A stretch of DNA of 64,000 nt from Halomarina rubra (GTDB taxonomy: Archaea > Halobacteriota > Halobacteria > Halobacteriales > Haloarculaceae). A program made the position numbers and the translations under genes. The number at the start of each line of letters is the position of its first letter. Position 1 is the stretch's first letter. The stretch spans positions 877,818-941,817 of the forward strand of contig NZ_JALXFV010000008.1 of assembly GCF_023699475.1 (NCBI RefSeq). The letters run 5' to 3'. A model generated the notes under the pieces. The model did not search any database. It had not been told where the DNA came from and saw only the letters and a program-made list of their open reading frames with translations. Below, in pieces: positions 40,413 through 47,852 of the stretch.

Positions 40413-41800
40413 GTCGACCCGCCATCCGCGCAGTGGGTGCGTACGCCCCGTCGCGACGTCTCCCCGCCGACGCCATCGACGCGGCGTGGGGGAGTTCGCC
40501 GTCGGGTGTCGAGTCCACCGCGGTCCCGGCCGCCGACGAGGACGCCCTGACGATGGGCGTCGCGGCGGCGAAGCGAGCGCTCGACGCTGGAGGCGTCGAA
40601 CCGAACGCGCTCGACTGGCTCGGCTTCGCCACGACCACGCCGCCGATGGCAGAGGGTGACCTGCTCGCACGCCTCGCCTCGATGCTCGGCGTGCCCGAGG
40701 ACACCACGACCCGACTCTACACCGGGAGCGTCCGCGCGGGGACCGCCGCCCTGCTCGACGCGCCCGGGTCGGGACTCGTCGTGGTCGCGGACTGCCCACG
40801 TGGAGCGCCCGACGACGACCGCGGCCACGCCGCCGGGGCGGGAGCGGCGGCGTTCCTGACCGGGCCCGAGGGGGTCGCGCCGACGACGGTCACCGCACAC
40901 GCGACCCACGCCGAACCCGCACCGGGCGTCCGGTTCCGACGGGCCGGCAGCGAGACGGTCGAGGGACTCGGCGTCTCGACGTACGACCGCTCGGCGTTCG
41001 TCGACCCCGTCGCGACCGCTTGCGAGGACGTGCGGACCGAGGACGCCGACGCCGTCGCCATCACGGCCCCCGACGGGAAACGACCGTACCGCGCGACCGG
41101 CGCGCTCGGAGTCGAGAGCGAGGCCATCCGTGCTTGCAGCCCGGTCCACGAGTTGGGGGACCTCGGGGCGGCGAGCGCGCCGGTCGCGCTCGCGCGGGCG
41201 CTCGCGGAGGGTCACGAGACCGTCGTCTGCGTCGGCGTCGGCGGAGGCGGCGCGGACGTCCTCCGCGTCGAGTCGACTGGAACCATCCCCGCTTCGCTCG
41301 CGCTGGACGCCGGGGAGACGGTGGAGTACGCCGAGGCCCTCCGACTGCGCGGCGAGTTGAGCGACGAGGAGGCCGGCACCGGCGCGGCCTACGTCACGAT
41401 GCCGACGTGGACCCGCTCGCTCCCACAGCGCCACCGTCTCGTCGCCGGTCGATGTCCCGACTGCGACGCGCTCGCGTTCCCGCCGGAGGGAGCGTGCCCC
41501 GACTGTCGGGAACTGGTCGACTACGAGGCGGTCAGCCTCGCACCCACCGGGACCGTCGAGGCCGCGACTCGAATCGGCCAGGGTGGCGCGCCGCCGGAGT
41601 TCGCCCCCCAGCAGGCGCGTGGTGGTGCGTTCGGGGTCGCCGTCGTCCGCTTCGAGGCCGCCGACGGTGCCGGGAGCGTCAGCCTGCCGGGGCAGGTCGT
41701 CGGCGAGGCGAGCGTCGGCGACGAGGTTCGAGGCGTTCTGCGGCGACTGTACACCCAGGAGGGCGTCACGCGGTACGGGACGAAGTTCGAGCGCGTCTGA
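40409..41800 (+). CDS. HMG-CoA-synthase-like / DUF35 OB-fold fusion, catalytic Cys absent
   Basis: This 463-aa protein has a thiolase-fold N-terminal region (about 1-310) resembling HMG-CoA synthase or KAS III (IRAVGAYAPSRRLPADAI, LDWLGFATTTPPMAEGDLLA, SVRAGTAALL, HELGDLGAASAPVALARAL). It is fused to a DUF35 module: rubredoxin-like zinc ribbon CPDCDALAFPPEGACPDC and an OB fold (PTGTVEAATRIGQ ... GAFGVAVVRFEA). In active HMG-CoA synthases the segment aligned to SVRAGT is ACxxGT; here the Cys position is Val108. Catalysis is therefore unlikely and a scaffold or acyl-channelling role with the coupled thiolase is more probable. Archaeal thiolase and HMG-CoA synthase are known to share a DUF35 protein. 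Confidence 0.75.
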   Translation: MSRPAIRAVGAYAPSRRLPADAIDAAWGSSPSGVESTAVPAADEDALTMGVAAAKRALDAGGVEPNALDWLGFATTTPPMAEGDLLARLASMLGVPEDTTTRLYTGSVRAGTAALLDAPGSGLVVVADCPRGAPDDDRGHAAGAGAAAFLTGPEGVAPTTVTAHATHAEPAPGVRFRRAGSETVEGLGVSTYDRSAFVDPVATACEDVRTEDADAVAITAPDGKRPYRATGALGVESEAIRACSPVHELGDLGAASAPVALARALAEGHETVVCVGVGGGGADVLRVESTGTIPASLALDAGETVEYAEALRLRGELSDEEAGTGAAYVTMPTWTRSLPQRHRLVAGRCPDCDALAFPPEGACPDCRELVDYEAVSLAPTGTVEAATRIGQGGAPPEFAPQQARGGAFGVAVVRFEAADGAGSVSLPGQVVGEASVGDEVRGVLRRLYTQEGVTRYGTKFERV

Positions 41801-41895
41801 ACCGAACCCGTACGGGCAGAGGGGTTCTGGCGGTCACCACCGGGCGCTCTTCGCACCGTGTGTCGACATCGCACGCCCCCGTCGGTTTGACAAGG

Positions 41896-41903
41896 ATTAA
41901 ACC
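41896..41903 (+). promoter_or_regulatory. TATA-like box of the zinc microprotein/EF-1beta operon
   Basis: gattaaac is centred about 27 nt before ATG 41926, consistent with a leaderless message. Confidence 0.55.
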
Positions 41904-41925
41904 GCGCCGGCCGGTGACGTGAGGT

Positions 41926-42102
41926 ATGAGTCAGGAACAGCGCCAGAAGCGCAAGTGCGTCTCCTGCGGGATCAACATCTCCGGGACGACGGCGGCCGCG
42001 TTCAAGTGCCCCGACTGTGGCCAGCAGATCTACCGCTGCTCGAAGTGCCGCAAGCAGAGCAACCTCTACGAGTGCCCGGACTGCGGGTTCACGGGGCCGT
42101 AA
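41926..42102 (+). CDS. HVO_2753-type zinc finger microprotein (58 aa)
   Basis: A 58-aa protein with four cysteine knuckles in order: KCVSCG, KCPDCG, RCSKCR and ECPDCG. Two treble-clef or zinc-ribbon sites can be formed. It closely matches, from memory, the HVO_2753 family of Haloferax volcanii, in which the zinc microprotein affects swarming and biofilm formation, and whose gene precedes the EF-1beta gene as here. The start ATG 41926 follows a leaderless promoter. Only two bases separate its stop from the EF-1beta ATG (42105), so the pair is cotranscribed and perhaps linked to translation. Confidence 0.9.
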   Translation: MSQEQRQKRKCVSCGINISGTTAAAFKCPDCGQQIYRCSKCRKQSNLYECPDCGFTGP

Positions 42103-42104
42103 TC

Positions 42105-42371
42105 ATGGGGAAGGTCGCCGCCCGACTCAAGGTCATGCCGAACGACCCCGAGATCGACCTCGAGGACCTCGAGAGCCGTCTCGAGGACTCGCTCCCAGAG
42201 GGCGCGAAGATCTCGCGGACCGACCGCGAGGACGTCGCGTTCGGTCTCATCGCGCTGCTGCCGACCGTCATCGTCCCCGACGAGGCCGGCGGGACGGAGG
42301 CCGTCGAGGAGGCCTTCGAGAACGTCGAGGGCGTCGAGAGCGTCGGCGTCGACGAAGTCGGCCGCATCTGA
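42105..42371 (+). CDS. ef1b: Translation elongation factor aEF-1beta
   Basis: aEF-1beta is the nucleotide exchange factor that reloads aEF-1alpha with GTP. The 88-aa protein is the usual short archaeal form, a single alpha-beta sandwich: [40 protein letters not shown], and [20 protein letters not shown]. The last segment ([13 protein letters not shown]) is the conserved C-terminus. It follows the zinc microprotein gene by 2 nt. Confidence 0.93.
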   Translation: MGKVAARLKVMPNDPEIDLEDLESRLEDSLPEGAKISRTDREDVAFGLIALLPTVIVPDEAGGTEAVEEAFENVEGVESVGVDEVGRI

Positions 42372-42501
42372 GCGTCCGAACAGTTCTCACCGTTCTCAGT
42401 TCCCCCGGAGCGGCCGCCGTCGCCGAACTCCGGCGAGCGACTCGCGTGCCGAACCCGCCGCTACCAACGGAGTGAAACCCTCGTCCGCGCTCAGGGGGCG
42501 T

Positions 42502-42852
42502 ATGCGTGGGGCACAGCCACTCGTCTCGGCCGCGGCACTCGACCGGGTGCGCGTTCTCCCGCCGGGCCGCCGAGTGACGATGTCCCGCGAGGGCGACGTC
42601 CTCCCGCCGGGGTTCGCCCACTCGCCGTTCTCGATTCCCTGGACCGCCCGGCGCGTCTATCGCGAGGTGAGCGCGACGGACGCGCTGGTGCTCGCGGTGT
42701 TCGAAGACCGCGTCGTGGTCCGTCGCGAGCGGTTCCACCCGATGGCACACCCGCTCAGACACCTGCTGTTCGACCGGTTCGCGGTCGTGGTCGTGTTCCT
42801 CGTGGCGTGGCTGGTCGCGAGTCGTCGCCGTGGCAACGACCCACGTCGGTGA
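42502..42852 (+). CDS. Small membrane-anchored protein (116 aa)
   Basis: A 116-aa basic and hydrophobic protein. A soluble part with [18 protein letters not shown] and [20 protein letters not shown] precedes one C-terminal membrane helix ([14 protein letters not shown]) and a basic tail [10 protein letters not shown], which suggests a C-tail anchor. No family is recognised. The start ATG 42502 is preferred to 42472 on composition. Its basic bias is unlike most neighbours, so a shadow frame cannot be fully excluded. Confidence 0.4.
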   Translation: MRGAQPLVSAAALDRVRVLPPGRRVTMSREGDVLPPGFAHSPFSIPWTARRVYREVSATDALVLAVFEDRVVVRRERFHPMAHPLRHLLFDRFAVVVVFLVAWLVASRRRGNDPRR

Positions 42853-42866
42853 GCGTGGAACGTGCC

Positions 42867-42873
42867 TTTTATG
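42867..42873 (+). promoter_or_regulatory. L21e operon TATA-like box
   Basis: ttttatg in the context gccttttatgtcc is centred about 29 nt before ATG 42899, as expected for a strong leaderless ribosomal protein promoter. Confidence 0.6.
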
Positions 42874-42898
42874 TCCGTCGTGTTGGTATCCACGGCAA

Positions 42899-43192
42899 AT
42901 GCCGAGTTCCAAGGGCCCCTACCACGGTACCCGTGAGAAGCTGTCGAACGACCCACGCAAGCGCGGGACGTCGCCCCCCCAGCGCAAGATCCAGCAGTAC
43001 GAGGACGGCGAGAAGGTCCACCTGCAGATCGACCCCTCGACGCCCGAGGGCCGGTTCCACCCGCGGTTCAACGGCCACACCGGCACCGTCGTCGGCAAGC
43101 AGGGTCGCGCGTTCAAGGTGCAGATCAACGACGGCGGCAAGGACAAGACGCTCATCGCCCGCGCCGCGCACCTGACGCGCCAGCAGGAGTAG
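42899..43192 (+). CDS. rpl21e: Large-subunit ribosomal protein L21e
   Basis: A 97-aa ribosomal protein found only in archaea and eukaryotes. It contains [41 protein letters not shown] and [20 protein letters not shown], the core of an SH3-like barrel with a basic N-terminal arm. Length is as usual. It starts the block L21e-rpo4-DUF655-ksgA, which is conserved across Euryarchaeota and links ribosome, RNA polymerase and rRNA modification. The rpo4 start follows 3 nt after its stop. Confidence 0.95.
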   Translation: MPSSKGPYHGTREKLSNDPRKRGTSPPQRKIQQYEDGEKVHLQIDPSTPEGRFHPRFNGHTGTVVGKQGRAFKVQINDGGKDKTLIARAAHLTRQQE

Positions 43193-43195
43193 GTA

Positions 43196-43552
43196 ATGAC
43201 GATATTCAAGGAAATCGTCGACGAGGAGTATCTCACCGTTCCCGAAGTGAAGGAACTGCTCGCCGACATCGAGGACGAACGCGCGCTCGACGAGGAGCGC
43301 GAGATGCGCTACGAACTCGCGCGCGCCATCGAACACGTCAACCGGTTCGCCGAACTCGACGCCGAGGACTCTCGTGCGCTCGTCGAGGAGCTGCAGGAAC
43401 ACGAGAAGGTCACCGAGACCATCGCGTTCAAGATCGCCGACCTGCTTCCGCGCACCCGCGCCGAGATGCGCTCGGTGTACGCCCAACAGCGTTACTCGCT
43501 GTCGGGCGACGAACTCGACGACCTCCTCAACGTCGTCAAGAAGTACGTCTGA
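43196..43552 (+). CDS. rpo4: DNA-directed RNA polymerase subunit Rpo4 (RpoF)
   Basis: Rpo4 pairs with Rpo7 to form the stalk of archaeal RNA polymerase, which binds emerging RNA and helps open complex formation. The 118-aa protein has the Rpb4 HRDC-like helical fold: EIVDEEYLTVPEVKELLADI, then RYELARAIEHVNRFAELD, and DLLPRTRAEMRSVYAQQRYS near the end. The partner Rpo7 gene is not in this window. It follows L21e by 3 nt. Confidence 0.92.
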   Translation: MTIFKEIVDEEYLTVPEVKELLADIEDERALDEEREMRYELARAIEHVNRFAELDAEDSRALVEELQEHEKVTETIAFKIADLLPRTRAEMRSVYAQQRYSLSGDELDDLLNVVKKYV

Positions 43553-43614
43553 GCGACCCGCGTTCCGGCGGGGCCACGTGCCGAACGTGACAGGCGACTC
43601 GCACTCGACGTACC

Positions 43615-43624
43615 CTTAAATATC
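43615..43624 (+). promoter_or_regulatory. TATA-like box of the DUF655 gene
   Basis: cttaaatatc is centred about 26 nt before ATG 43645. Confidence 0.55.
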
Positions 43625-43644
43625 TCCTTCGCGTTGAGTGGCAC

Positions 43645-44196
43645 ATGTCCAGTGCCGACGGCGGTTCGGGCGCTGTCGTTCTCGACGTCCTCCCACACGG
43701 GCGAGCCGACGACGACCGCCCCCGCTACCAGAAACAGCCGCTGGCGTACGCCCTCGGTGTCGACGACTTCCGACTGTACGAGTGTGTCGTCGCCGACGGC
43801 GCAGACGTCTCGTTCGGCGACCGCATCGACGTCCACGGTGACGAGGTCACGACGGTGTCGCGGGTCTCGTTCGAGGACCTGTCGGGCAGCGCGCGCTCCG
43901 AGGTCCAGTACGCCGTCGAGGACATCGTCGACGAGGACGAACAGCGGTTCGTGAACCACTACAACGAGGCCCAGCCCATCACGCTGCGCCTCCACCAGTT
44001 GAACCTGCTCCCGGGCATCGGCGAGAAGCTCAGGGACAACATCGTCGACCAGCGTCGCCGGCAGCCGTTCGAGAGCTTCGATGACCTCGACGAACGCGTC
44101 AAGGGGCTCCACGACCCGAAGAAGGTCATCGTCGAGCGCATCCTCGAAGAGATACGGGAAGACGACCTGAAGTACCGCTCGTTCGTGACGGCCTGA
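43645..44196 (+). CDS. DUF655 RNA-binding-like protein
   Basis: A 183-aa archaeal protein of the DUF655 family, structurally an S1/OB-like barrel (DVLPHGRADDDRPRYQKQPL ... VSFGDRIDVHGDE) followed by a helix-hairpin-helix domain (HQLNLLPGIGEKLRDNIVDQ, FESFDDLDERVKGLHDPKKV). HhH domains bind nucleic acid backbone, so a role in RNA or DNA binding is likely. The specific function has not been established as far as I know. Its place between rpo4 and ksgA is conserved in archaea. Confidence 0.88.
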   Translation: MSSADGGSGAVVLDVLPHGRADDDRPRYQKQPLAYALGVDDFRLYECVVADGADVSFGDRIDVHGDEVTTVSRVSFEDLSGSARSEVQYAVEDIVDEDEQRFVNHYNEAQPITLRLHQLNLLPGIGEKLRDNIVDQRRRQPFESFDDLDERVKGLHDPKKVIVERILEEIREDDLKYRSFVTA

Positions 44197-44251
44197 GCGC
44201 GGCGAGCGCGATGAAACGCCTTTTTGCCCGCCGACGGAGTACACCGGGCCA

Positions 44252-45121
44252 ATGAGCGAGCGACCGGTGACGGCCGGCACGCGCGACCCCGACGCCCTCA
44301 TCCGCCGCGCGGGGGCGCGGGGCGACCCGAACCACGACCAGCACTTCCTCGTCGACGACCGGGTCGTCGACCGCATCCCGGGGTACCTCCCGGAAGACGC
44401 CGACCGCAGCCACGTCCTCGAAATCGGCGGTGGGCCGGGCGTGCTGACCGACCGCCTGCTCGCGAGCGCGCCCGAGGACGGCCGCGTGACGGTCGTCGAG
44501 CGCGACCCGATGTTCGCGGGGTTCCTCCGCGAGGAGTTCGCGGACGCCGTCGATGCGGGGGACCTGACCGTCCTCGAAGGCGACGCGCTCGACGTGGAGT
44601 TACCGGACGACGTCACCGCGAGCGTCTCGAACCTGCCGTACAGCGTCTCCTCGGAGATAACGTTCCGCCTGCTCCCGCTCGGTATCCCGCTCGTGTTGAT
44701 GTTCCAGCGTGAGTTCGCCGAGCGGATGGCCGCCGACCCCGGAACGGCCGAGTACGGTCGTCTCTCGGTGACGGCGGGCCACTACGCCGACGTCGAGGTG
44801 GTCGAGCCGGTTCCGAAGGAGGCGTTCTCGCCCGCGCCGGCCGTCGAGAGCGCCGTCGTCCGCGCGACGCCGCGCGACCCGGACTACGCCGTCCCGAACG
44901 CCGAGTTCTTCTTGCGGTTCGTCACGGCCGTGTTCACCCAGCGTCGGAAGACCGTCCGAAACGCCATCCGCAACACGGCCCACATCTCGGAACTGGACGA
45001 CGCCGACGCCGTCGTCGACGTGGCCGACGAAGAGCTGTTGAGCGCGCGAGCGGGCGACCTCTCGCCGGCGGACTTCGCCGCGTTGGCGTCGCTGGCGTGG
45101 GAGCACGGGGACCCACGCTGA
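44252..45121 (+). CDS. ksgA: 16S rRNA dimethyladenosine transferase KsgA/RsmA
   Basis: KsgA dimethylates two adjacent adenines in helix 45 of 16S rRNA and acts as a late checkpoint of small-subunit assembly. The 289-aa protein shows NHDQHFLVDDRVVDRI, SAM motif I VLEIGGGPGVLTDRLL, the acidic VTVVERDPMF, catalytic motif IV SNLPYSVSSEITF, and the C-terminal helical domain with FSPAPAVESAVVR. A TATA-like box (cctttttgc, about 44218-44226) lies 28 nt upstream. Its stop overlaps the mscS start by one base (TGATG). Confidence 0.95.
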   Translation: MSERPVTAGTRDPDALIRRAGARGDPNHDQHFLVDDRVVDRIPGYLPEDADRSHVLEIGGGPGVLTDRLLASAPEDGRVTVVERDPMFAGFLREEFADAVDAGDLTVLEGDALDVELPDDVTASVSNLPYSVSSEITFRLLPLGIPLVLMFQREFAERMAADPGTAEYGRLSVTAGHYADVEVVEPVPKEAFSPAPAVESAVVRATPRDPDYAVPNAEFFLRFVTAVFTQRRKTVRNAIRNTAHISELDDADAVVDVADEELLSARAGDLSPADFAALASLAWEHGDPR

Positions 45122-46224
45122 TGCAGGGCGGGGGGGTTCTCGGGGTAGATGTGGAGTCGGTCGTCCAGACCGCACTGGCGCTGTTGGCTCTCGCGCTCGT
45201 CGCGCTGTTGGTGAAACGACTGGGTGACCCGCTCGAACGTCGCGTCGATTCGGTGACCGCGGACGCGACGCAGTCCATCGTGTTCATGCTCGCGGCCATC
45301 GCGACTGGGTGGTTCATCCTGACGACGTGGGACGCAGCCGACCAGCTCGTCGAGACGCTCGGGGTGGGAGGTATCGAACCCGTCGAGGCTGGCGTCCGGG
45401 CGCTAGTCGCGGGACTCGTCGTCGTCGTCGCCTACACGCTGACGCGCATCAGCAAGACGCTGCTCGTCGAGCGCGACAGCGACTACATCACCGGCCACCG
45501 CCAGGAGGCGTTCCACCACGTCGTCCAGCTCGCCATCTACCTCCTGACCATCCTCGTCCTCCTCGGGCTGGTCGGCGTCAACCCACGTGACCTCGTGCTC
45601 AGTGCGGGGGCGCTGGGTGTCGTGCTCGGTCTCGCCGCCAGACAGACGCTCGGGGCGGTGTTCGCGGGGTTCGTCCTCCTCTTCTCGCGACCGTTCGAGA
45701 TCGGCGACTGGGTCGAGATGTCCGACCGAGAGGGCATCGTCCGTGACATCAGCCTGTTCAACACGACCTTGCGGACGTTCGACGACGAGCACGTCATCAT
45801 CCCGAACGACGAGGTGACCTCGAACGACATCGTCAACCGCTCGCGGATGGGTCGGCTCCGGGTGTCACTGGAGGTCGGCGTCGACTACGACGCCGACGTC
45901 GAGCGGGCGGTCTCGCTGTCCGAGGAGGCGATGCGCGACTGCGACGAGTTGATGGAGACGCCCGGTCCACGGGCGGTCGTGACGCGATTCGGGGACAGCG
46001 CCGTCGTGCTCGAACTGCGCTTCTGGATAAAGAACCCGAGCGCGGCCCGGTACTGGCAGGCCCGTAGCGCGGTCGTCGAGGCCGTCAAGACGCGCTTCGA
46101 GGACGAGGGCGTCGCCATTCCGTTCCCACAGCGCGTCCTCTCGACGCGCCCGGAGGCGACGTTCGACGCGGACGTCGACGCACCGATGCGCGGGCCGGAG
46201 CAACGCTCCGGAGGTGACGACTAG
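45121..46224 (+). CDS. MscS-type mechanosensitive ion channel
   Basis: A 367-aa MscS family channel that would open under membrane tension and release solutes on osmotic downshock. Three or more N-terminal membrane helices lead to the pore helix (LVLSAGALGVVLGLAARQTL) and the beta domain signature (FVLLFSRPFEIGDWVEMSDREGIVRDISLFNTTLRTFDDEHVIIPN read in parts), then the alpha-beta vestibule domain. The ATG at 45121 was chosen because it overlaps the ksgA stop. It separates ksgA from hemK2, which are adjacent in many archaea. A hairpin at 46195-46211 sits near its 3' end. Confidence 0.9.
   Translation: MQGGGVLGVDVESVVQTALALLALALVALLVKRLGDPLERRVDSVTADATQSIVFMLAAIATGWFILTTWDAADQLVETLGVGGIEPVEAGVRALVAGLVVVVAYTLTRISKTLLVERDSDYITGHRQEAFHHVVQLAIYLLTILVLLGLVGVNPRDLVLSAGALGVVLGLAARQTLGAVFAGFVLLFSRPFEIGDWVEMSDREGIVRDISLFNTTLRTFDDEHVIIPNDEVTSNDIVNRSRMGRLRVSLEVGVDYDADVERAVSLSEEAMRDCDELMETPGPRAVVTRFGDSAVVLELRFWIKNPSAARYWQARSAVVEAVKTRFEDEGVAIPFPQRVLSTRPEATFDADVDAPMRGPEQRSGGDD
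46195..46211. repeat. Perfect 7-bp hairpin with 3-nt loop at the mscS 3' end
   Basis: CCGGAGC aac GCTCCGG ends 13 nt before the mscS stop and just before hemK2. It has the same geometry as 40338-40354. Confidence 0.55.
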
Positions 46225-46803
46225 ATGGTCGACCGCGAGAAGGCGACCGAGCAGGTGTACCAACCGGCCGAGGACTCCCACCTGCTGGCCGAGACCACCG
46301 CCGAGCAGGTGGCGAATCTGGAGGCCGACGCACGGGTCGTCGACGTCGGGACGGGGTCGGGCTACGTCGCCGCGACGGTCGCGGAGGCGACGGGCGTCGA
46401 CGTCCTCGGCGTCGACATCAGCCCGCTCGCGGTCCGGGAGGCGCGCGACCACGGCGTCACGGCCGTCCGGTCGAACCTGCTCGACGGACTCGCCGGGCCG
46501 TTCGACGCCGTCACGTTCAACCCGCCGTACCTGCCGACCGACCCCGACGCGGAGTGGGACGACTGGATGGAGTACGCGCTGTCGGGCGGCCCCGACGGGC
46601 GACGCGCCATCGACCCGTTCCTCGACGACCTGCCGCGCGTGCTCGCACCCGCCGGCCGGGGGTTCCTGCTCGTCTCCTCGCTGACCGACGTCGAGGCGGT
46701 GAGCGAGCGGGCGGCGGCGAACGGCCTCGCGACCCGCGAACTCGCCGAGGAGTCGTTCCCGTTCGAGCGACTGGTCGTCCTCGAACTCACCCACGCCGAA
46801 TAA
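46225..46803 (+). CDS. HemK2/Mtq2-like protein glutamine methyltransferase
   Basis: A 192-aa methyltransferase with VYQPAEDSHLLAETTAEQVA, motif I VVDVGTGSGYVAATVAEA and the catalytic NPPY at residues 99-102 (VTFNPPYLPTD). This pattern is shared with eukaryotic HemK2 (Mtq2), which methylates Gln of the GGQ motif in release factor eRF1. The archaeal protein is expected to act on aRF1, though other substrates are possible. It starts directly at the base after the mscS stop codon, so cotranscription with ksgA and mscS is likely. Confidence 0.88.
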   Translation: MVDREKATEQVYQPAEDSHLLAETTAEQVANLEADARVVDVGTGSGYVAATVAEATGVDVLGVDISPLAVREARDHGVTAVRSNLLDGLAGPFDAVTFNPPYLPTDPDAEWDDWMEYALSGGPDGRRAIDPFLDDLPRVLAPAGRGFLLVSSLTDVEAVSERAAANGLATRELAEESFPFERLVVLELTHAE

Positions 46804-46826
46804 CCACAGAGCATTTTCTGACTGAG

Positions 46827-46839
46827 TAAATATTATCTG
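46827..46839 (+). promoter_or_regulatory. TATA-like box of the MetE-like operon
   Basis: taaatattatctg is the most AT-rich stretch near the gene, centred about 31 nt before ATG 46863. Confidence 0.6.
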
Positions 46840-46862
46840 GGGTCGTTCCGTAGCCCCGGTCG

Positions 46863-47852
46863 ATGACCGAACTCGTCGCGACGACGACCGGCCTGTTCCC
46901 GCTGCCCGACTGGGCGAAGTCGGAGTTGGCGGACCTGAAGGGCCACCAGAAAGACGACCTCGTCAGCGGTGACGAACCGCCGGCGGTAGTCGACCAGTAC
47001 GACCGGGCGCGCTCGGAGGTCGTGGCCCGCCAGCAGGAGGCGGGTCTCGACCGAATCGTCGAGGGCCAACTCCGGTGGGACGACATCCTCGCCCACCCGC
47101 TCGCCGTCGCCGAGAACGTCGAGACACGCGGCATCGTCCGCTACTACGACAACAACAACTTCTATCGGGAACCCGTCGTCACCGGCGACCTCTCGCCGAC
47201 GGGCGACCTCGCGGCGGACCTCGAGGCCGCCGACGTCCCCGCCGAGGAGTTGCAGGCCGTGATTCCCGGCCCCTACACGCTCGCCGACCTCGCGACCGAC
47301 GACCACTACGGCGAGGAGTTCCTCGACGCCATCACCGAGTTCCTCGTCGGCGAAGTCGAGCAGTTCCCCGAGCACGCCACGCTGCTCGTGCTCGAACCGT
47401 CGCTCGTCGAGGAGCCACCGGGGGACGGCGCGGACGAACGCGCCAGCGAGGCCATCGACCGCGTCGTCGGTGCGAGCGCCGCCGAGAGCGTCGTCTACCC
47501 GTTCTACGGCGCGCTGAGCGAGAAGATGCACGCGCACCTGCTCGACGCCGACGTCGACGCCGTGGGCTACGACTTCGTGACCGACCACGAGGACAACCTC
47601 TACAACATCAACGAGTACGGCACGACCGACTCGGTCGCACTCGGGTTCCTCGAAGGGCAGAACACGAACGTCGAGTCGCCGGACCTGCTGCGCCAGCGCG
47701 TCGAGTGGGTCGAGGAGAACACGCCCGCCGCGACGTTCGAGCGGGCGTACGTCCTGCCGAACACCGAGACGTTCTACCTGCCGACCGAGCGGTTCGAAGC
47801 GAAACTCGATGCACTGGGTGCGCTGACGCGCCCCGAGGAGGTCGAAGCATGA
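46863..47852 (+). CDS. MetE-like paralogue lacking zinc ligands
   Basis: A 329-aa protein of the UROD/MetE-like barrel family. It shares the layout of the following gene (TTGLFPLPDWAKSELADLKG, RDYDN-type YYDNNNFYREPVVTGDL, VIPGPYTLADLATDDHYGEE). At the place where MetE has HVCYG zinc ligands it reads VVYPFYGAL, and no later CGLK-type Cys is found. It is thus unlikely to catalyse methyl transfer by itself. A role as a partner subunit to the coupled MetE gene (ATGA overlap at 47849-47852) is a fair inference. Confidence 0.8.
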   Translation: MTELVATTTGLFPLPDWAKSELADLKGHQKDDLVSGDEPPAVVDQYDRARSEVVARQQEAGLDRIVEGQLRWDDILAHPLAVAENVETRGIVRYYDNNNFYREPVVTGDLSPTGDLAADLEAADVPAEELQAVIPGPYTLADLATDDHYGEEFLDAITEFLVGEVEQFPEHATLLVLEPSLVEEPPGDGADERASEAIDRVVGASAAESVVYPFYGALSEKMHAHLLDADVDAVGYDFVTDHEDNLYNINEYGTTDSVALGFLEGQNTNVESPDLLRQRVEWVEENTPAATFERAYVLPNTETFYLPTERFEAKLDALGALTRPEEVEA

